This document shows positions 43,100 through 52,532 of a stretch of 64,000 bases of DNA, piece by piece. The notes beneath the pieces are model-generated. The model saw nothing but the letters and a program-made list of their open reading frames with translations. It was not told the origin of the DNA and did no database searches. The stretch is from positions 186,001 to 250,000 of the forward strand of contig JAFCGF010000002.1 in assembly GCA_017608295.1 (NCBI GenBank). The letters are read 5' to 3'. The stretch is from Candidatus Woesearchaeota archaeon (GTDB taxonomy: Archaea; Nanoarchaeota; Nanoarchaeia; Woesearchaeales; JAGVZT01). The position numbers and the translations under genes are program-made. How positions within the stretch are numbered: position 1 is the first letter of the stretch; each line of letters starts with the position of its first letter.

Positions 43100-44605
43100 T
43101 CAATTCTCGCCCTTATGGAAAAACTTCTGCCAGAGGTCTTTCAGCTCATGCACAGTAAGTACCTTCAAAAGGAAGAGCAAGGTGAGGTAGACCAGGCCTG
43201 CCACAATGAGTGTGATGCCCAGTTCAAACCAAATCCACAATTCCAACAGGGATTTAATTCCCAGGATGATGCCAAGGAAGACAATACTCGCAAGGAATGT
43301 GCGGAACAGGGAAGCCCAGGGGACGCGCAACTCCACGAATCTCGCGAGGTATCTCGCGCCGACAATGACCATGACTGTTGTCGATACAAGCAGAGCGATG
43401 GCTGCGCCAACAATGCCAAAAGCAGGAATCAAGAAAAGGCTTAACAGCACATTGAGAATACCTGCTATGTATATCACACGTGTCGCCAGCTTTGACTTCC
43501 CAAGACCAAGCAACATGACCTGGAAAATGCCGCCGCAACTCATGAGAAACATGCCAAAAGCAAGAATCCTCAGGGCAACTGTTGCTGCAGTAAAGTCCTG
43601 GGTGAACAGGGCAGTGAGCAGCTCATCAGGGAATGTCAAAAGGACACCGGCGATAGGGAGGGAGACAATGAAGGCATATCTCAGGAGGAGCTCAATGCCT
43701 TTGGAGAGCTTATCTTTCCTCTCCTTCTCCCACAGCTCTGAGGATATGGGAAAGAGTACATTCCGTATCGGCTGATATATCATCTGCACCAGCTTTGAAG
43801 AAGCATAGGCAGCATCATATAGCGCCACCTGGTGCAGGCCTGAAAAAGGCGTGAGTATCACCACAATGAGCCTATAAAACAGGATATCAAAGCTTGCTGT
43901 TCCCGGAACAATGGGGAGCGAATAACTCAGGTATTCCTTGATGTGGGTGTAAGTGATGCTTATCCTCTCCTTGCTGAACCAGGGGAATACCTTCTTGCGG
44001 AGTATAGTGAAATATATGGGGAAGAGGATAAGAGGGGATAGCACATACGCGAATCCGGGGGCATGAATGCCAAATCCTCTATCAAGAAGGAAAAATGAGA
44101 TAAGAAACACAAGAGTCAGATGACAGAACTGGATTGACGTCTGGAGGAAAATTCGATGAGTCGCATTCAGGGCGAATGATATAGTCTCGATAATCCCTTC
44201 GAGAAGAAAGAACATGGCCACGAGGAAAAGGATATCTACGGCAAGTGGGGATTTGAAATAATGCACAGCAAGCGTAGGGGCCAGCACGGCCAGCAATAGA
44301 AAAATGATGGTGCCTGTGAGGGCGTGGCCGCTCAGCACGAAATACACTATGCCCTTTACACGGCCAAAATTCTTCTGATGGAGGAATCTGGGGATGAACT
44401 TCACCTGCGCCTCGGAAAGCCCAAGGTTTCTAAAGAATGAAAACATGAATACAAAAGCAAAAACTGCATAAAACAAGCCGAAGTGCTCCAGGGGAAGCTC
44501 TCTCGATAGGAGCATGCGGATTGCAAGGGCCACGATAGAGGAAAGGCTGAAGAAAACATATGATATCAGCGCACCCAAAAGGGCCTTCCTTGTATAGTTG
44601 GCCAT
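43100..44605 (-). CDS. Polysaccharide flippase (MOP/Wzx family)
   Basis: A 501-residue integral membrane protein with 12-14 hydrophobic helices, beginning with a TM helix (ISYVFFSLSSIVALAIRMLLS). It resembles O-antigen/oligosaccharide flippases that move lipid-linked glycans across the membrane. No soluble domain is present. The ATG at 44605 has GGGGA upstream. It lies between YfhO-like and methyltransferase genes, where a flippase is expected. The substrate cannot be deduced. Confidence 0.9.
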   Translation of the reverse strand: MANYTRKALLGALISYVFFSLSSIVALAIRMLLSRELPLEHFGLFYAVFAFVFMFSFFRNLGLSEAQVKFIPRFLHQKNFGRVKGIVYFVLSGHALTGTIIFLLLAVLAPTLAVHYFKSPLAVDILFLVAMFFLLEGIIETISFALNATHRIFLQTSIQFCHLTLVFLISFFLLDRGFGIHAPGFAYVLSPLILFPIYFTILRKKVFPWFSKERISITYTHIKEYLSYSLPIVPGTASFDILFYRLIVVILTPFSGLHQVALYDAAYASSKLVQMIYQPIRNVLFPISSELWEKERKDKLSKGIELLLRYAFIVSLPIAGVLLTFPDELLTALFTQDFTAATVALRILAFGMFLMSCGGIFQVMLLGLGKSKLATRVIYIAGILNVLLSLFLIPAFGIVGAAIALLVSTTVMVIVGARYLARFVELRVPWASLFRTFLASIVFLGIILGIKSLLELWIWFELGITLIVAGLVYLTLLFLLKVLTVHELKDLWQKFFHKGEN

Positions 44606-44689
44606 CGTCTTCCCCGAATCTTCAGTATGGTAATTGGGCGTTTATATAGCTTTGGGAAAATCACAGAAGTACAAAGGGTTCATCCTCTT

Positions 44690-47047
44690 TCAGTCTGGAA
44701 GACCAACTATGGGCTGAGATATCTCTTCCAGAGCGGCTCTTTGAACAGATAAATCTCTTTTGAGGGAATCCTTTATACATTGCCGCAGGACATCCATGTT
44801 TAAATTTTCTCCCAAGACACACCCTGTGGCATCCTGCAGAGGAAGCACTTCTTTGAATTGACCCACAACCTTTACAGCAGAAAGCAAGAGGACAATCCCC
44901 AAGAATACTATGAGAACCCACCAGTATCTTTCGAGAAAGTTAACTCCAAATATTGTGAACCGCTTCAAGGGGCTGTAGAATAGGAAAAATAAGGCTGCCA
45001 GCAATGCACTGATGAGTAATGAGGGAATAAATAGGGGATTACGGTAAGTGAGTTCCACTTCATGCGCGCCAGGAGAAAGCGTAAGTGTCATGCGACCAAA
45101 ATCATCATAGATGTATTGCTCCCTTTGCCCGTCAATCTCAAGAACGAAATTGGGGTTGTACACAATTGATACTGTGCAAGCTTTCTCAGTGACCCCTGCG
45201 GTAACAAAACGCACACCGTTATCCAGGAGTTCGTAATCAATACTCCCGGAATCGCAGAAGACTATAGGCATAGCTTGAGGGTTCTCAAGGACAAGAATCC
45301 GCTCTTCGACAATATCTTTGATGACTGTCAGTTTCTGGAGTTCAGAATGGTAGGGAAGGCTCTCATAAGGGATAAATAGGTATTTTATCCCCCACGCCGA
45401 CAGCCACTCGGAATTCATCACTCTTCCAGAAACACCCCAACCACCTAAGGGTACTGATGTTCCCTGAAGAGTCGATTGTAAGGGTTCATACCCACCAATC
45501 CCATAAAGCCCGTAATAACTCGGAAAGTTATTCTGCATGGCGAGTGCGTCGTTCCGCCCCAATGTAGAAGTTCGCCGTGATACATTGATTTCGTCGAATT
45601 CGCTCTTAGTGACATAACTTATTATTCTCCCGTCTTTGAGATCTTCGAAGCGACCCTCATCTAAGGGGAATGGCCCGCCCCAATATGTATGAGGGTAGGC
45701 GACAGGGTTTTGGAGGAAAAGGAAAATAAGGCATAAGGACAGTGCAAGGGCAGCATAGAGGAACCTCTTCCTCCTTACAGTGAGGTCTGGACCAAAGAAA
45801 GACCTCAAGGCCAGAGAGCCGAATACGATGACAAAGAAGTTCGTGAATACAGCGAACTTGTAAGAAATAAACATCTTATTCCATATGGGAACAACAATCA
45901 TGATAAGGCTGACAAGACCAAAGCAACCCCAAGAGAGAATGGCAGAAATCACCATAAGGCTGAGGAAAGGTGAGCGTACCCATGTAGTACGCCGGTATTT
46001 CCTAAGGAGCCCCACTGCCGCAACAATTCCGAAGATAAAACAGAGCCCTCCAGTAAAACTCAGGTTGCTTGAAGTCCCGACAGGTATGAACAGGGACTCC
46101 AATGCATTTCCGTGGGGGAGCGGCAGGATATTTCCAAAGATAAAATCAATGGGATGAACTGCAAATCTGCAGTGGGTGTCAACATAGCGGACAAGAGCGA
46201 ATGCACCCCCTCGTATGTTGTCCGTACTCAAAGCCGCAATCATCACGAAGATAGGAATGCCGATAATGACAGTAACGACAAGGGAGATGAGGTAGTGTGT
46301 GAAGGTAGCAGTCCTATCTGGAGACAAGGGTAGTTCAAGAATATTACGTCGACTCTTTCTCTTCGTTCCCTTCTTACCGCCCCCCCCTATCCTTCCCGAG
46401 ATGAGCAAAAGGAAGAGGAATTCAAAGAATGCGCTATAAATAAAAAACTGAAGATAGCCAGAGTGCACAAATAAGCCACGGGCAAGCCCAAGCCAAAGAG
46501 TATTCTTCTTTGAGGGCGCTTCGACATTCCTCACCTGCAGATAGAAAATGAGGGGAAGGAAAAAGCAGATGGGACTGTAACTATACGCTCCCCGTGGCAT
46601 CAGGAGATTGTATCCTGAGAACACATATGCCAGTGCCCCGTATGCAGCAAGCACATCACCTGTTTTCATCTTCCTCAAAAGAACAAACATAGCCACATAA
46701 CCGAGAAGAAGGTGGATGATGGTAAATATCTCCATAAGTAGAAAATCATTCCCAAAAACATAATGGGACAGGACATATGAAAGAATGGTTATCGGATAAA
46801 GAAAGGTATACACGCCGGTCTCGAGCAGGGGAACACCTGCGAGCTGGTGCATATTGAAATAAGGTATCTTACCGGAGAATAGCTGCTTGAATCCGGCAAG
46901 AAGTGCAGGAAGATCCTGGGTGAAATTATCCGAGCCAAGATAGGTGTAGGGGTGGGTTATCTCAAGATAAGTGATGAATGCCGCAGATAGTACCAAGCCC
47001 AGCAACAGATATACTCCTCCGGACCAACATTGCTTCTCCTTTCCCAC
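44690..47047 (-). CDS. YfhO-like large membrane protein, paralogue 1
   Basis: A 785-residue protein with an N-terminal membrane part of ~13 helices and an extracytoplasmic beta-rich part (residues ~470-690), then two more helices and a soluble tail. The first loop has YLGSDNFTQDLPALL, then GKIPYFNMHQLAGVPLLE, conserved in the two paralogues at 49551 and 59147. The arrangement recalls YfhO/GT-C glycosyltransferases using lipid-phosphate sugars. The Asp in the first loop is a candidate catalytic residue. A conserved GC...C pair sits in the C-terminal tail. It starts at a GTG with AGGGGAT upstream. Confidence 0.85.
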   Translation of the reverse strand: MGKEKQCWSGGVYLLLGLVLSAAFITYLEITHPYTYLGSDNFTQDLPALLAGFKQLFSGKIPYFNMHQLAGVPLLETGVYTFLYPITILSYVLSHYVFGNDFLLMEIFTIIHLLLGYVAMFVLLRKMKTGDVLAAYGALAYVFSGYNLLMPRGAYSYSPICFFLPLIFYLQVRNVEAPSKKNTLWLGLARGLFVHSGYLQFFIYSAFFEFLFLLLISGRIGGGGKKGTKRKSRRNILELPLSPDRTATFTHYLISLVVTVIIGIPIFVMIAALSTDNIRGGAFALVRYVDTHCRFAVHPIDFIFGNILPLPHGNALESLFIPVGTSSNLSFTGGLCFIFGIVAAVGLLRKYRRTTWVRSPFLSLMVISAILSWGCFGLVSLIMIVVPIWNKMFISYKFAVFTNFFVIVFGSLALRSFFGPDLTVRRKRFLYAALALSLCLIFLFLQNPVAYPHTYWGGPFPLDEGRFEDLKDGRIISYVTKSEFDEINVSRRTSTLGRNDALAMQNNFPSYYGLYGIGGYEPLQSTLQGTSVPLGGWGVSGRVMNSEWLSAWGIKYLFIPYESLPYHSELQKLTVIKDIVEERILVLENPQAMPIVFCDSGSIDYELLDNGVRFVTAGVTEKACTVSIVYNPNFVLEIDGQREQYIYDDFGRMTLTLSPGAHEVELTYRNPLFIPSLLISALLAALFFLFYSPLKRFTIFGVNFLERYWWVLIVFLGIVLLLSAVKVVGQFKEVLPLQDATGCVLGENLNMDVLRQCIKDSLKRDLSVQRAALEEISQPIVGLPD

Positions 47048-47090
47048 TCTAAATCCCCTGAAAATGACACAGCTCTTCGGAATTGTGTGC

Positions 47091-48461
47091 CTATTTGACC
47101 ATCCTGTATCCTTTAAGCCTCTTTAAGATGAACTTTATCTGCTCGGGCTTCACATATCGTATTAATGAGTACAGTGATTTGGGCCTGAGAAAAAACTGGC
47201 GAAAAGCTTTGGTCTGAAAAGTCATGAGCTCCTCTTTTGTCAGGGTGTCAGGAACCCACTCAGGCTCATTATAGCTGTTCTTGGACCAGTCAGGCTCAAA
47301 TTGGCCTTGAAGCTCAGTCCACAGCTCTGAACCTGGAATCACATCAAGGCATAGGAAAGAGGCCCTGCTTAGGGGAACTCTCTTCGCAAAAGCGAGCGTC
47401 TCCTTCATCGTCTCGATAGTCTCCCCCGGAAGGCCGAATACAAAGAATCCCTGGCACATAATCCCTACTTTATCTGTCAGGTGGATTGCCTTCTCGATGA
47501 CATCAAGGCTTTCGTGCTTCTTGATGTTCTTCAGTATCTGCTCATTGGCAGACTCTATTCCATAAGAAACGTAATAGCACCCGCTTCTCTTCATAAGCTG
47601 GAGGAGAGGCTCGTCCACTGTGTCTGCCCGCAATCCATTAGGCAGTGCCCAGCTCACCTGGATGTTTTTCTCAATGAGCATCTCGCAAATCTTTCTGATG
47701 TGCTTCTTCTTAAGTGTGATGTTATCATCCTCAAAGTGAATTTCCTTGACTCCAAAAGTATCCACGAGATATTGTACCTCCTTGATGACATTCTCGGGAG
47801 ACCTATAGCGGATTCGCCGGTTAGAGAATGCTGGACTGGCACAGAAGGTGCATTCATAGGGGCAGCCCCGGGTAGTCGTGAGGATACCTATAGGGTAATT
47901 CCTAACGAATGTGCCATGGGGTGCCTTGGGATATATACGAGGATCCATCTGCTCCCAATCCGGAAATGGCAGGTCATCAAGGTCCTCGACAATATCTGCC
48001 TTCTGTAAGTGAGCATACTCCTTCGGATCCTCTGAGATATCTTTTAGAGAGTAGACGCCCCGTATCCCTTTATTGTTAAACTTTTTCTCCAGGAGGGCGG
48101 CAAATGCCAATTCCGCTTCTCCGCAGATGACGAAATCCGCTTTCGAATCCTTGAGTGTCTGGGCGGGTAGGAAAGTGGGGTGTACACCACCAATGACAAC
48201 GCGAATGCCTCTCTTCTTCAGCTCCTTCGACAGTGCCACGCACTCATTATAGAATGCCGTGAGGCAAGTTATCCCCACTATGTCTGGATTCTCAGACATT
48301 ACTCTTTCAACAGTCCCGTCATGAGACAGGTCACTCATGAGGCCATCAAGGATTCTCACTGAATGACCCCTCTCCTTGAGAAAGGAGGCAAGATAGCCTA
48401 TTCCAAGGGGTGGAGTCACGAGATAGCTCCTGTAGTTTGGCCTTACTAGGACGACTTTCAT
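47091..48461 (-). CDS. B12-binding radical SAM protein
   Basis: A 456-residue enzyme with an N-terminal cobalamin-binding fold (residues ~1-140, VLVRPNY...PPLGIGYLASFL) and a radical SAM core with CPYECTFCAS at ~190. The C-terminal part is unknown. Members methylate or rearrange unactivated carbons. The ATG at 48461 has GGGAG six bases upstream; an earlier in-frame start at 48479 lacks one. It lies amid glycan genes on the same strand, so methylation of a glycan lipid or sugar is a reasonable but unproven guess. Confidence 0.9.
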   Translation of the reverse strand: MKVVLVRPNYRSYLVTPPLGIGYLASFLKERGHSVRILDGLMSDLSHDGTVERVMSENPDIVGITCLTAFYNECVALSKELKKRGIRVVIGGVHPTFLPAQTLKDSKADFVICGEAELAFAALLEKKFNNKGIRGVYSLKDISEDPKEYAHLQKADIVEDLDDLPFPDWEQMDPRIYPKAPHGTFVRNYPIGILTTTRGCPYECTFCASPAFSNRRIRYRSPENVIKEVQYLVDTFGVKEIHFEDDNITLKKKHIRKICEMLIEKNIQVSWALPNGLRADTVDEPLLQLMKRSGCYYVSYGIESANEQILKNIKKHESLDVIEKAIHLTDKVGIMCQGFFVFGLPGETIETMKETLAFAKRVPLSRASFLCLDVIPGSELWTELQGQFEPDWSKNSYNEPEWVPDTLTKEELMTFQTKAFRQFFLRPKSLYSLIRYVKPEQIKFILKRLKGYRMVK

Positions 48462-48504
48462 GTGATGCTCCCGACACACTGTTGGTGTTGTTAAATATTA
48501 TTGT

Positions 48505-49419
48505 TTATTTTTTCCTCGCTATGAGTTTGCTCTGGCCGGTCCAGTAGCTAAAGGGCAGGTTCTGGAGGTGAAGTGTACGAAGTGTTCCGCCAGCCAGATT
48601 TCCCAGCGGCTTGCTGTAATACAGACTAAAGCAATCCATCAGGTGACCTATACGGAAAGTCATCCAATATGGGCTCAGGGTGATAATCTCAAATCCAGCC
48701 TTCTCAAGCAGCAAGCGAATTGTCCTCTTATCAAACTGCCACCAATGGGCTGCGTTGAGAGAGGACCATTTACTACCCAAGACACGGGCAAACCAACTTC
48801 CTATGTCTGGATAAACTAAGGCGAGGTGACCTCTTGGTTTAAGGACTCTGTTAATCTCCTTCAGAGTTTCATCAGGGTGGGGGACGTGCTCAATCACATC
48901 CCAGATGGTAACAAGGTCGAAACTATCGCTTTTCAGTTTGTGTGTCTCAAGCGGCCCCTGTTTCACATCGATGCCATAATGCTTCCTCGCAAATTCACAG
49001 AAGCCCTGATTTAACTCAACCCCTAACACATCCCAGCCATCGCGCTTTGCGATTGAGAGGAACAGCCCGCTTGCTGTCCCTACGTCAAGAACTTTCCCTG
49101 GCTTCTTCACGTATTTCATGACCCAACCATACGTTTTCTTGAAGCCAAGCTCTCGTTCAATATCCTGTTCCATGTAGATAGAGTCTTCAACTTCAGTACA
49201 TCCTTTGATAATAAGATGCTCTTTAGGGCGGGGATTCACATAAAGAAGCCCGCACCCGACGCACTTCACAATCTGATCCTTAGTGAATGGAGATTTAGTG
49301 CTCCGGAATCGGTTCACAGTCGCATCCTCTCCCCCAGTCACTCCAGGGTAGATTACCGTATGCTCTCCAGAGCCGCAGATACAACATGTAGCTTTCTCAT
49401 ATTCGGCTTTGACACTCAT
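48505..49419 (-). CDS. Methyltransferase with N-terminal zinc ribbon
   Basis: A 304-residue protein. Residues ~10-65 hold a zinc-binding region: CCICG and CVGCG. The class I SAM fold follows, with VLDVGTASGLFLSIA near residue 110 and VTIWDVIEHVPHPDE. A C-terminal helix-rich domain completes it. This is the layout of sugar C-methyltransferase-like proteins (Methyltransf_13/23). The ATG at 49419 is preferred to the earlier TTG. It precedes the B12-radical SAM gene by 43 bases. Confidence 0.9.
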   Translation of the reverse strand: MSVKAEYEKATCCICGSGEHTVIYPGVTGGEDATVNRFRSTKSPFTKDQIVKCVGCGLLYVNPRPKEHLIIKGCTEVEDSIYMEQDIERELGFKKTYGWVMKYVKKPGKVLDVGTASGLFLSIAKRDGWDVLGVELNQGFCEFARKHYGIDVKQGPLETHKLKSDSFDLVTIWDVIEHVPHPDETLKEINRVLKPRGHLALVYPDIGSWFARVLGSKWSSLNAAHWWQFDKRTIRLLLEKAGFEIITLSPYWMTFRIGHLMDCFSLYYSKPLGNLAGGTLRTLHLQNLPFSYWTGQSKLIARKK

Positions 49420-49550
49420 CCTAAGTTCCCCATCTCCGCGATTAATTAACAATCTTTCTCAATAACTAATCAAGGTTATTTATCTTTTTCCCTTAAAGGA
49501 ACTCATAAAGATACTGTCAAATGTAAAGGCGATAGAGCCGATTCCCCCGA

Positions 49551-51923
49551 CTACGGGATGTCTTCTGGAGAAGTGAGCAGTGGTGTGGATATCCTTTCGA
49601 TGGATTCCCTCTGTATGGAGATATCCTCCTTGAAGTTCGCTTTCACGCATTCTCGCGGGGCAAAAACCTCACCCTGAAGCATGCATCCTGCAACATCTTT
49701 CAATGGAAGGATCTCATTGATGCTCAGCACGACTCTGACAGAAGATAGTAAAAACATCAGGATGACAAGTGCGGCGATAATCCACTTATACTGTTCGGCG
49801 TATTGAATAAGAAAACTGAACAATCCCCTAAAAAGAGAGAAGAAAGCTACAAATAGGGCAGCAAACACGAGAGCCACGATAAACATAAGCCTGAAGATAG
49901 GGAGGTCATAGACTAATTCCACCTCGCTGTGCCCTTGGGGAAGGGCGAAAGTGATTCTTCCAAGAGAATCAGGGGAATAATCTTGGTTTTCTCCGTTGAC
50001 TATAAGTTTAAAGTTCTCATTGTGCACCAGACTGACAATGCATTCAGTTGGAGAAGATACATATGTGCTGAATTCTAACCCGTGGTTCATGAGAGTAAAG
50101 TGGGGCGAAATATCCTGCTCACAAAAGACTATCGGCTTGGCATCAGGATTTTCAAGAACCAGTATGCCCGCATCCTCAAGGTTTTTCACTGTGGCAAATC
50201 CCTGCAGCTCAGGATGGTACTGAAGAGAGTCATAAGGCACGAAGAGGTACTTCACTCCCCATTCTGAAAGCCAGTCAAGGTCAACAGCCCTGTTGGCGAT
50301 GCCATATCTGGAAATAGGTATCGTAGCAGCCTGGAAACTGGACTGTAAAGGCTCGTATCCCCCCAAGGTGTACAGATTATAATAGGATGCATAAACGTGC
50401 TGCATCGTAAGGGTCTCACTTACCGCAGCACCATTCTCACCCCGCCTCATTACCTCGTCCGAATATTTGCTGCCTGTTGAATACGCAACGATACGACCAT
50501 CGGCAAGGTCTTCCACAAGAGCCTTCTGAGGGAGGTAATGGGACATCTCACTCCTCACCCCGTAGGGAGAAAACTGCACATCGACCGAATAGTAGGCTTG
50601 AAGTGCTGTCAATGACAAGAAGAAAATGAGAAGAGCCACTCGAAAAATATTCCATCGCCGACCCCGCCCCAACAGCAGTGTCAGTGATTGTGAGCCAAAA
50701 AGAACAATGAAAAAGTTAGCATACAAAATCAGCTTGAAGGGCATGAACAACTGGTTCCAGAAGGGAACAACAACCATGATGGTGTAAAGGAGTCCTAGGC
50801 AACCAAAAGAAAGAAGAACAGCGATAACAGCTAATAGGAAGAATGGAAATCGTGTCAGGAAATGTTTTCTAAGTTTCCTGATTCCAACTATTACCCCAAA
50901 GATTGATGAGATGAAGAATATTGTTCCCGTGTAGTTGACATTGCCAAAGGCACTGAGGCCCGGTACCAGGGGCTCAACTGAGTTGTAGAGGGGGTAAGGA
51001 AATATATTACCCAACACAAAATCCACAGGGCTCACATTGAGTCTACATTGGGTGTCCAGATAGCGGAAGAGCGCAAAGGTGCCGCCCCGGCTGTTCCCAC
51101 GGCTCATCAGGAAAGTGATGGTGCCGAGCGGCAATGCTAAGATGAACGTAAGAACCATTGAAAGGGCATAATGCACTACAATAGACTTCATCGTTTCCGA
51201 AGAAATAGTCTCAGGAAGCCAATGGGCATGAGGTTGCCGTGCTCCCATCTTGTCTTGAGGGCGGCGGCTCAAGATGAAGAAGGCGATGAAGAGGAATTCA
51301 AAGAATAACGTATAGATAAAATACTGAAGGTTCCCTGTGTAAAAATATATTCCCCGCACCAATCCCAACAGAAGAGTATTCTTTGTGCTGGGCCCATTAA
51401 GATTATTTAGCTGAAGTAGAAATATTAATGGGACAAAGAGGGCTAATGGGCCTATGTGATACCAGCCCACCGAAGCCATGAGGATATATCCTGAAAAAGG
51501 ATATGCTATACCTCCAAGCAAAGCCACCAGATTATCAACCTTCATTTTTTTCAAAAGAAAAAACATCGCAATAAAACCCAGAATCAAGTGGAGACCAAGA
51601 AAAACTTCCATCATCAAAAAGTCGTTATTCAGCATCCCATGGGAGATGACATAAGAAAGGATTGTCAACGGGTAAAGAAATGAGAACAAAACCATCTCCA
51701 AAAGAGGGACGCCGGCGAGGTGGTGCATATTGTAATAAGGCATCGTGCCTGAGAACATCTGTTTTATACCAACCAAAAGCCCAGGAAGAAGCTCAGTGAG
51801 GTTGTCACCCCCCAAGAAAGCATAGGGGTGAGAGCTCTCAATGAACCAGAAAAGCAGGCAGCTCAGGATTATGCCGCTGACCAGATACCTCATCTGAGAC
51901 CTAGATTGCTCCGTTGATGCCAT
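49551..51923 (-). CDS. YfhO-like large membrane protein, paralogue 2
   Basis: A 790-residue paralogue of the protein at 44690 with the same plan: many N-terminal helices, an extracytoplasmic domain around residues 480-690, two further helices and a tail. Shared blocks include DNLTELLPGLL, GTMPYYNMHHLAGVPLLE and ILPLKDVAGC...C near the C-terminus. The start at 51923 has AGGAGGGGG upstream and a TATA-like word near 51957-51967; the open frame extends to 52049 without support. It is divergent from GtrA. Confidence 0.85.
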   Translation of the reverse strand: MASTEQSRSQMRYLVSGIILSCLLFWFIESSHPYAFLGGDNLTELLPGLLVGIKQMFSGTMPYYNMHHLAGVPLLEMVLFSFLYPLTILSYVISHGMLNNDFLMMEVFLGLHLILGFIAMFFLLKKMKVDNLVALLGGIAYPFSGYILMASVGWYHIGPLALFVPLIFLLQLNNLNGPSTKNTLLLGLVRGIYFYTGNLQYFIYTLFFEFLFIAFFILSRRPQDKMGARQPHAHWLPETISSETMKSIVVHYALSMVLTFILALPLGTITFLMSRGNSRGGTFALFRYLDTQCRLNVSPVDFVLGNIFPYPLYNSVEPLVPGLSAFGNVNYTGTIFFISSIFGVIVGIRKLRKHFLTRFPFFLLAVIAVLLSFGCLGLLYTIMVVVPFWNQLFMPFKLILYANFFIVLFGSQSLTLLLGRGRRWNIFRVALLIFFLSLTALQAYYSVDVQFSPYGVRSEMSHYLPQKALVEDLADGRIVAYSTGSKYSDEVMRRGENGAAVSETLTMQHVYASYYNLYTLGGYEPLQSSFQAATIPISRYGIANRAVDLDWLSEWGVKYLFVPYDSLQYHPELQGFATVKNLEDAGILVLENPDAKPIVFCEQDISPHFTLMNHGLEFSTYVSSPTECIVSLVHNENFKLIVNGENQDYSPDSLGRITFALPQGHSEVELVYDLPIFRLMFIVALVFAALFVAFFSLFRGLFSFLIQYAEQYKWIIAALVILMFLLSSVRVVLSINEILPLKDVAGCMLQGEVFAPRECVKANFKEDISIQRESIERISTPLLTSPEDIP

Positions 51924-52106
51924 CTCCCCCTCCTGAATCTGCAGGATGGCGGTGGGCCATATATATAACTTTTGGAGACCCCAGGGTGCACTAACATTGG
52001 GGGAAGGAAAAGAGATGTAAGTACATAAAGGCTCATTTTTGGCGAGCAAATGTTTATAAGTATCACCCTCACCCCCTTTTCACCTGGAATTGCGAGAGGT
52101 ATCAAG

Positions 52107-52523
52107 ATGGTACTCTTCACATTGATTGAAAAAGTGTTTAAAAATGAATGGACGCGCCAGTTCATCACCTTCTGCATGGTAGGTGCATTAGGCACTATTC
52201 TCAACTACTCCATCTATTTCATCCTTCTTCGCTTCTTCGAGGTGTATTACCTAATTTCATCAGCATTGGGCTTTGTCCTGCCTATATTTGTGGTGTTTCC
52301 CCTCAATAAAAGACTAACATTCAGAGTGCTTGAGAAGAAAGGAGTAACAGGCATGTTCATGAAATATTTCATGGTGTGTGCATTTTCCCTGTTCTTGGAC
52401 CAGCTTTCCATGATTGTGCAGGTTGAGCTCTTCCACGTGAATTATTACATTGCCAAGGTCTTTACCCTCGGAGTGACGACCTCATCGAACTTCCTTGGGA
52501 GCAAGTTTTTCGCATTCAAGTAG
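52107..52523 (+). CDS. GtrA-like membrane protein
   Basis: A 138-residue protein with four hydrophobic helices and the GtrA signature: FITFCMVGALGTILNYSIYF at the start and TTSSNFLGSKFFAFK at the end. GtrA-type proteins move or support lipid-linked glucosyl or similar donors across the membrane. The ATG at 52107 has GAGAGGT at seven bases. It begins a plus-strand set with the epimerase fusion nine bases downstream. Confidence 0.88.
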   Translation: MVLFTLIEKVFKNEWTRQFITFCMVGALGTILNYSIYFILLRFFEVYYLISSALGFVLPIFVVFPLNKRLTFRVLEKKGVTGMFMKYFMVCAFSLFLDQLSMIVQVELFHVNYYIAKVFTLGVTTSSNFLGSKFFAFK

Positions 52524-52532
52524 GGTGAGAAA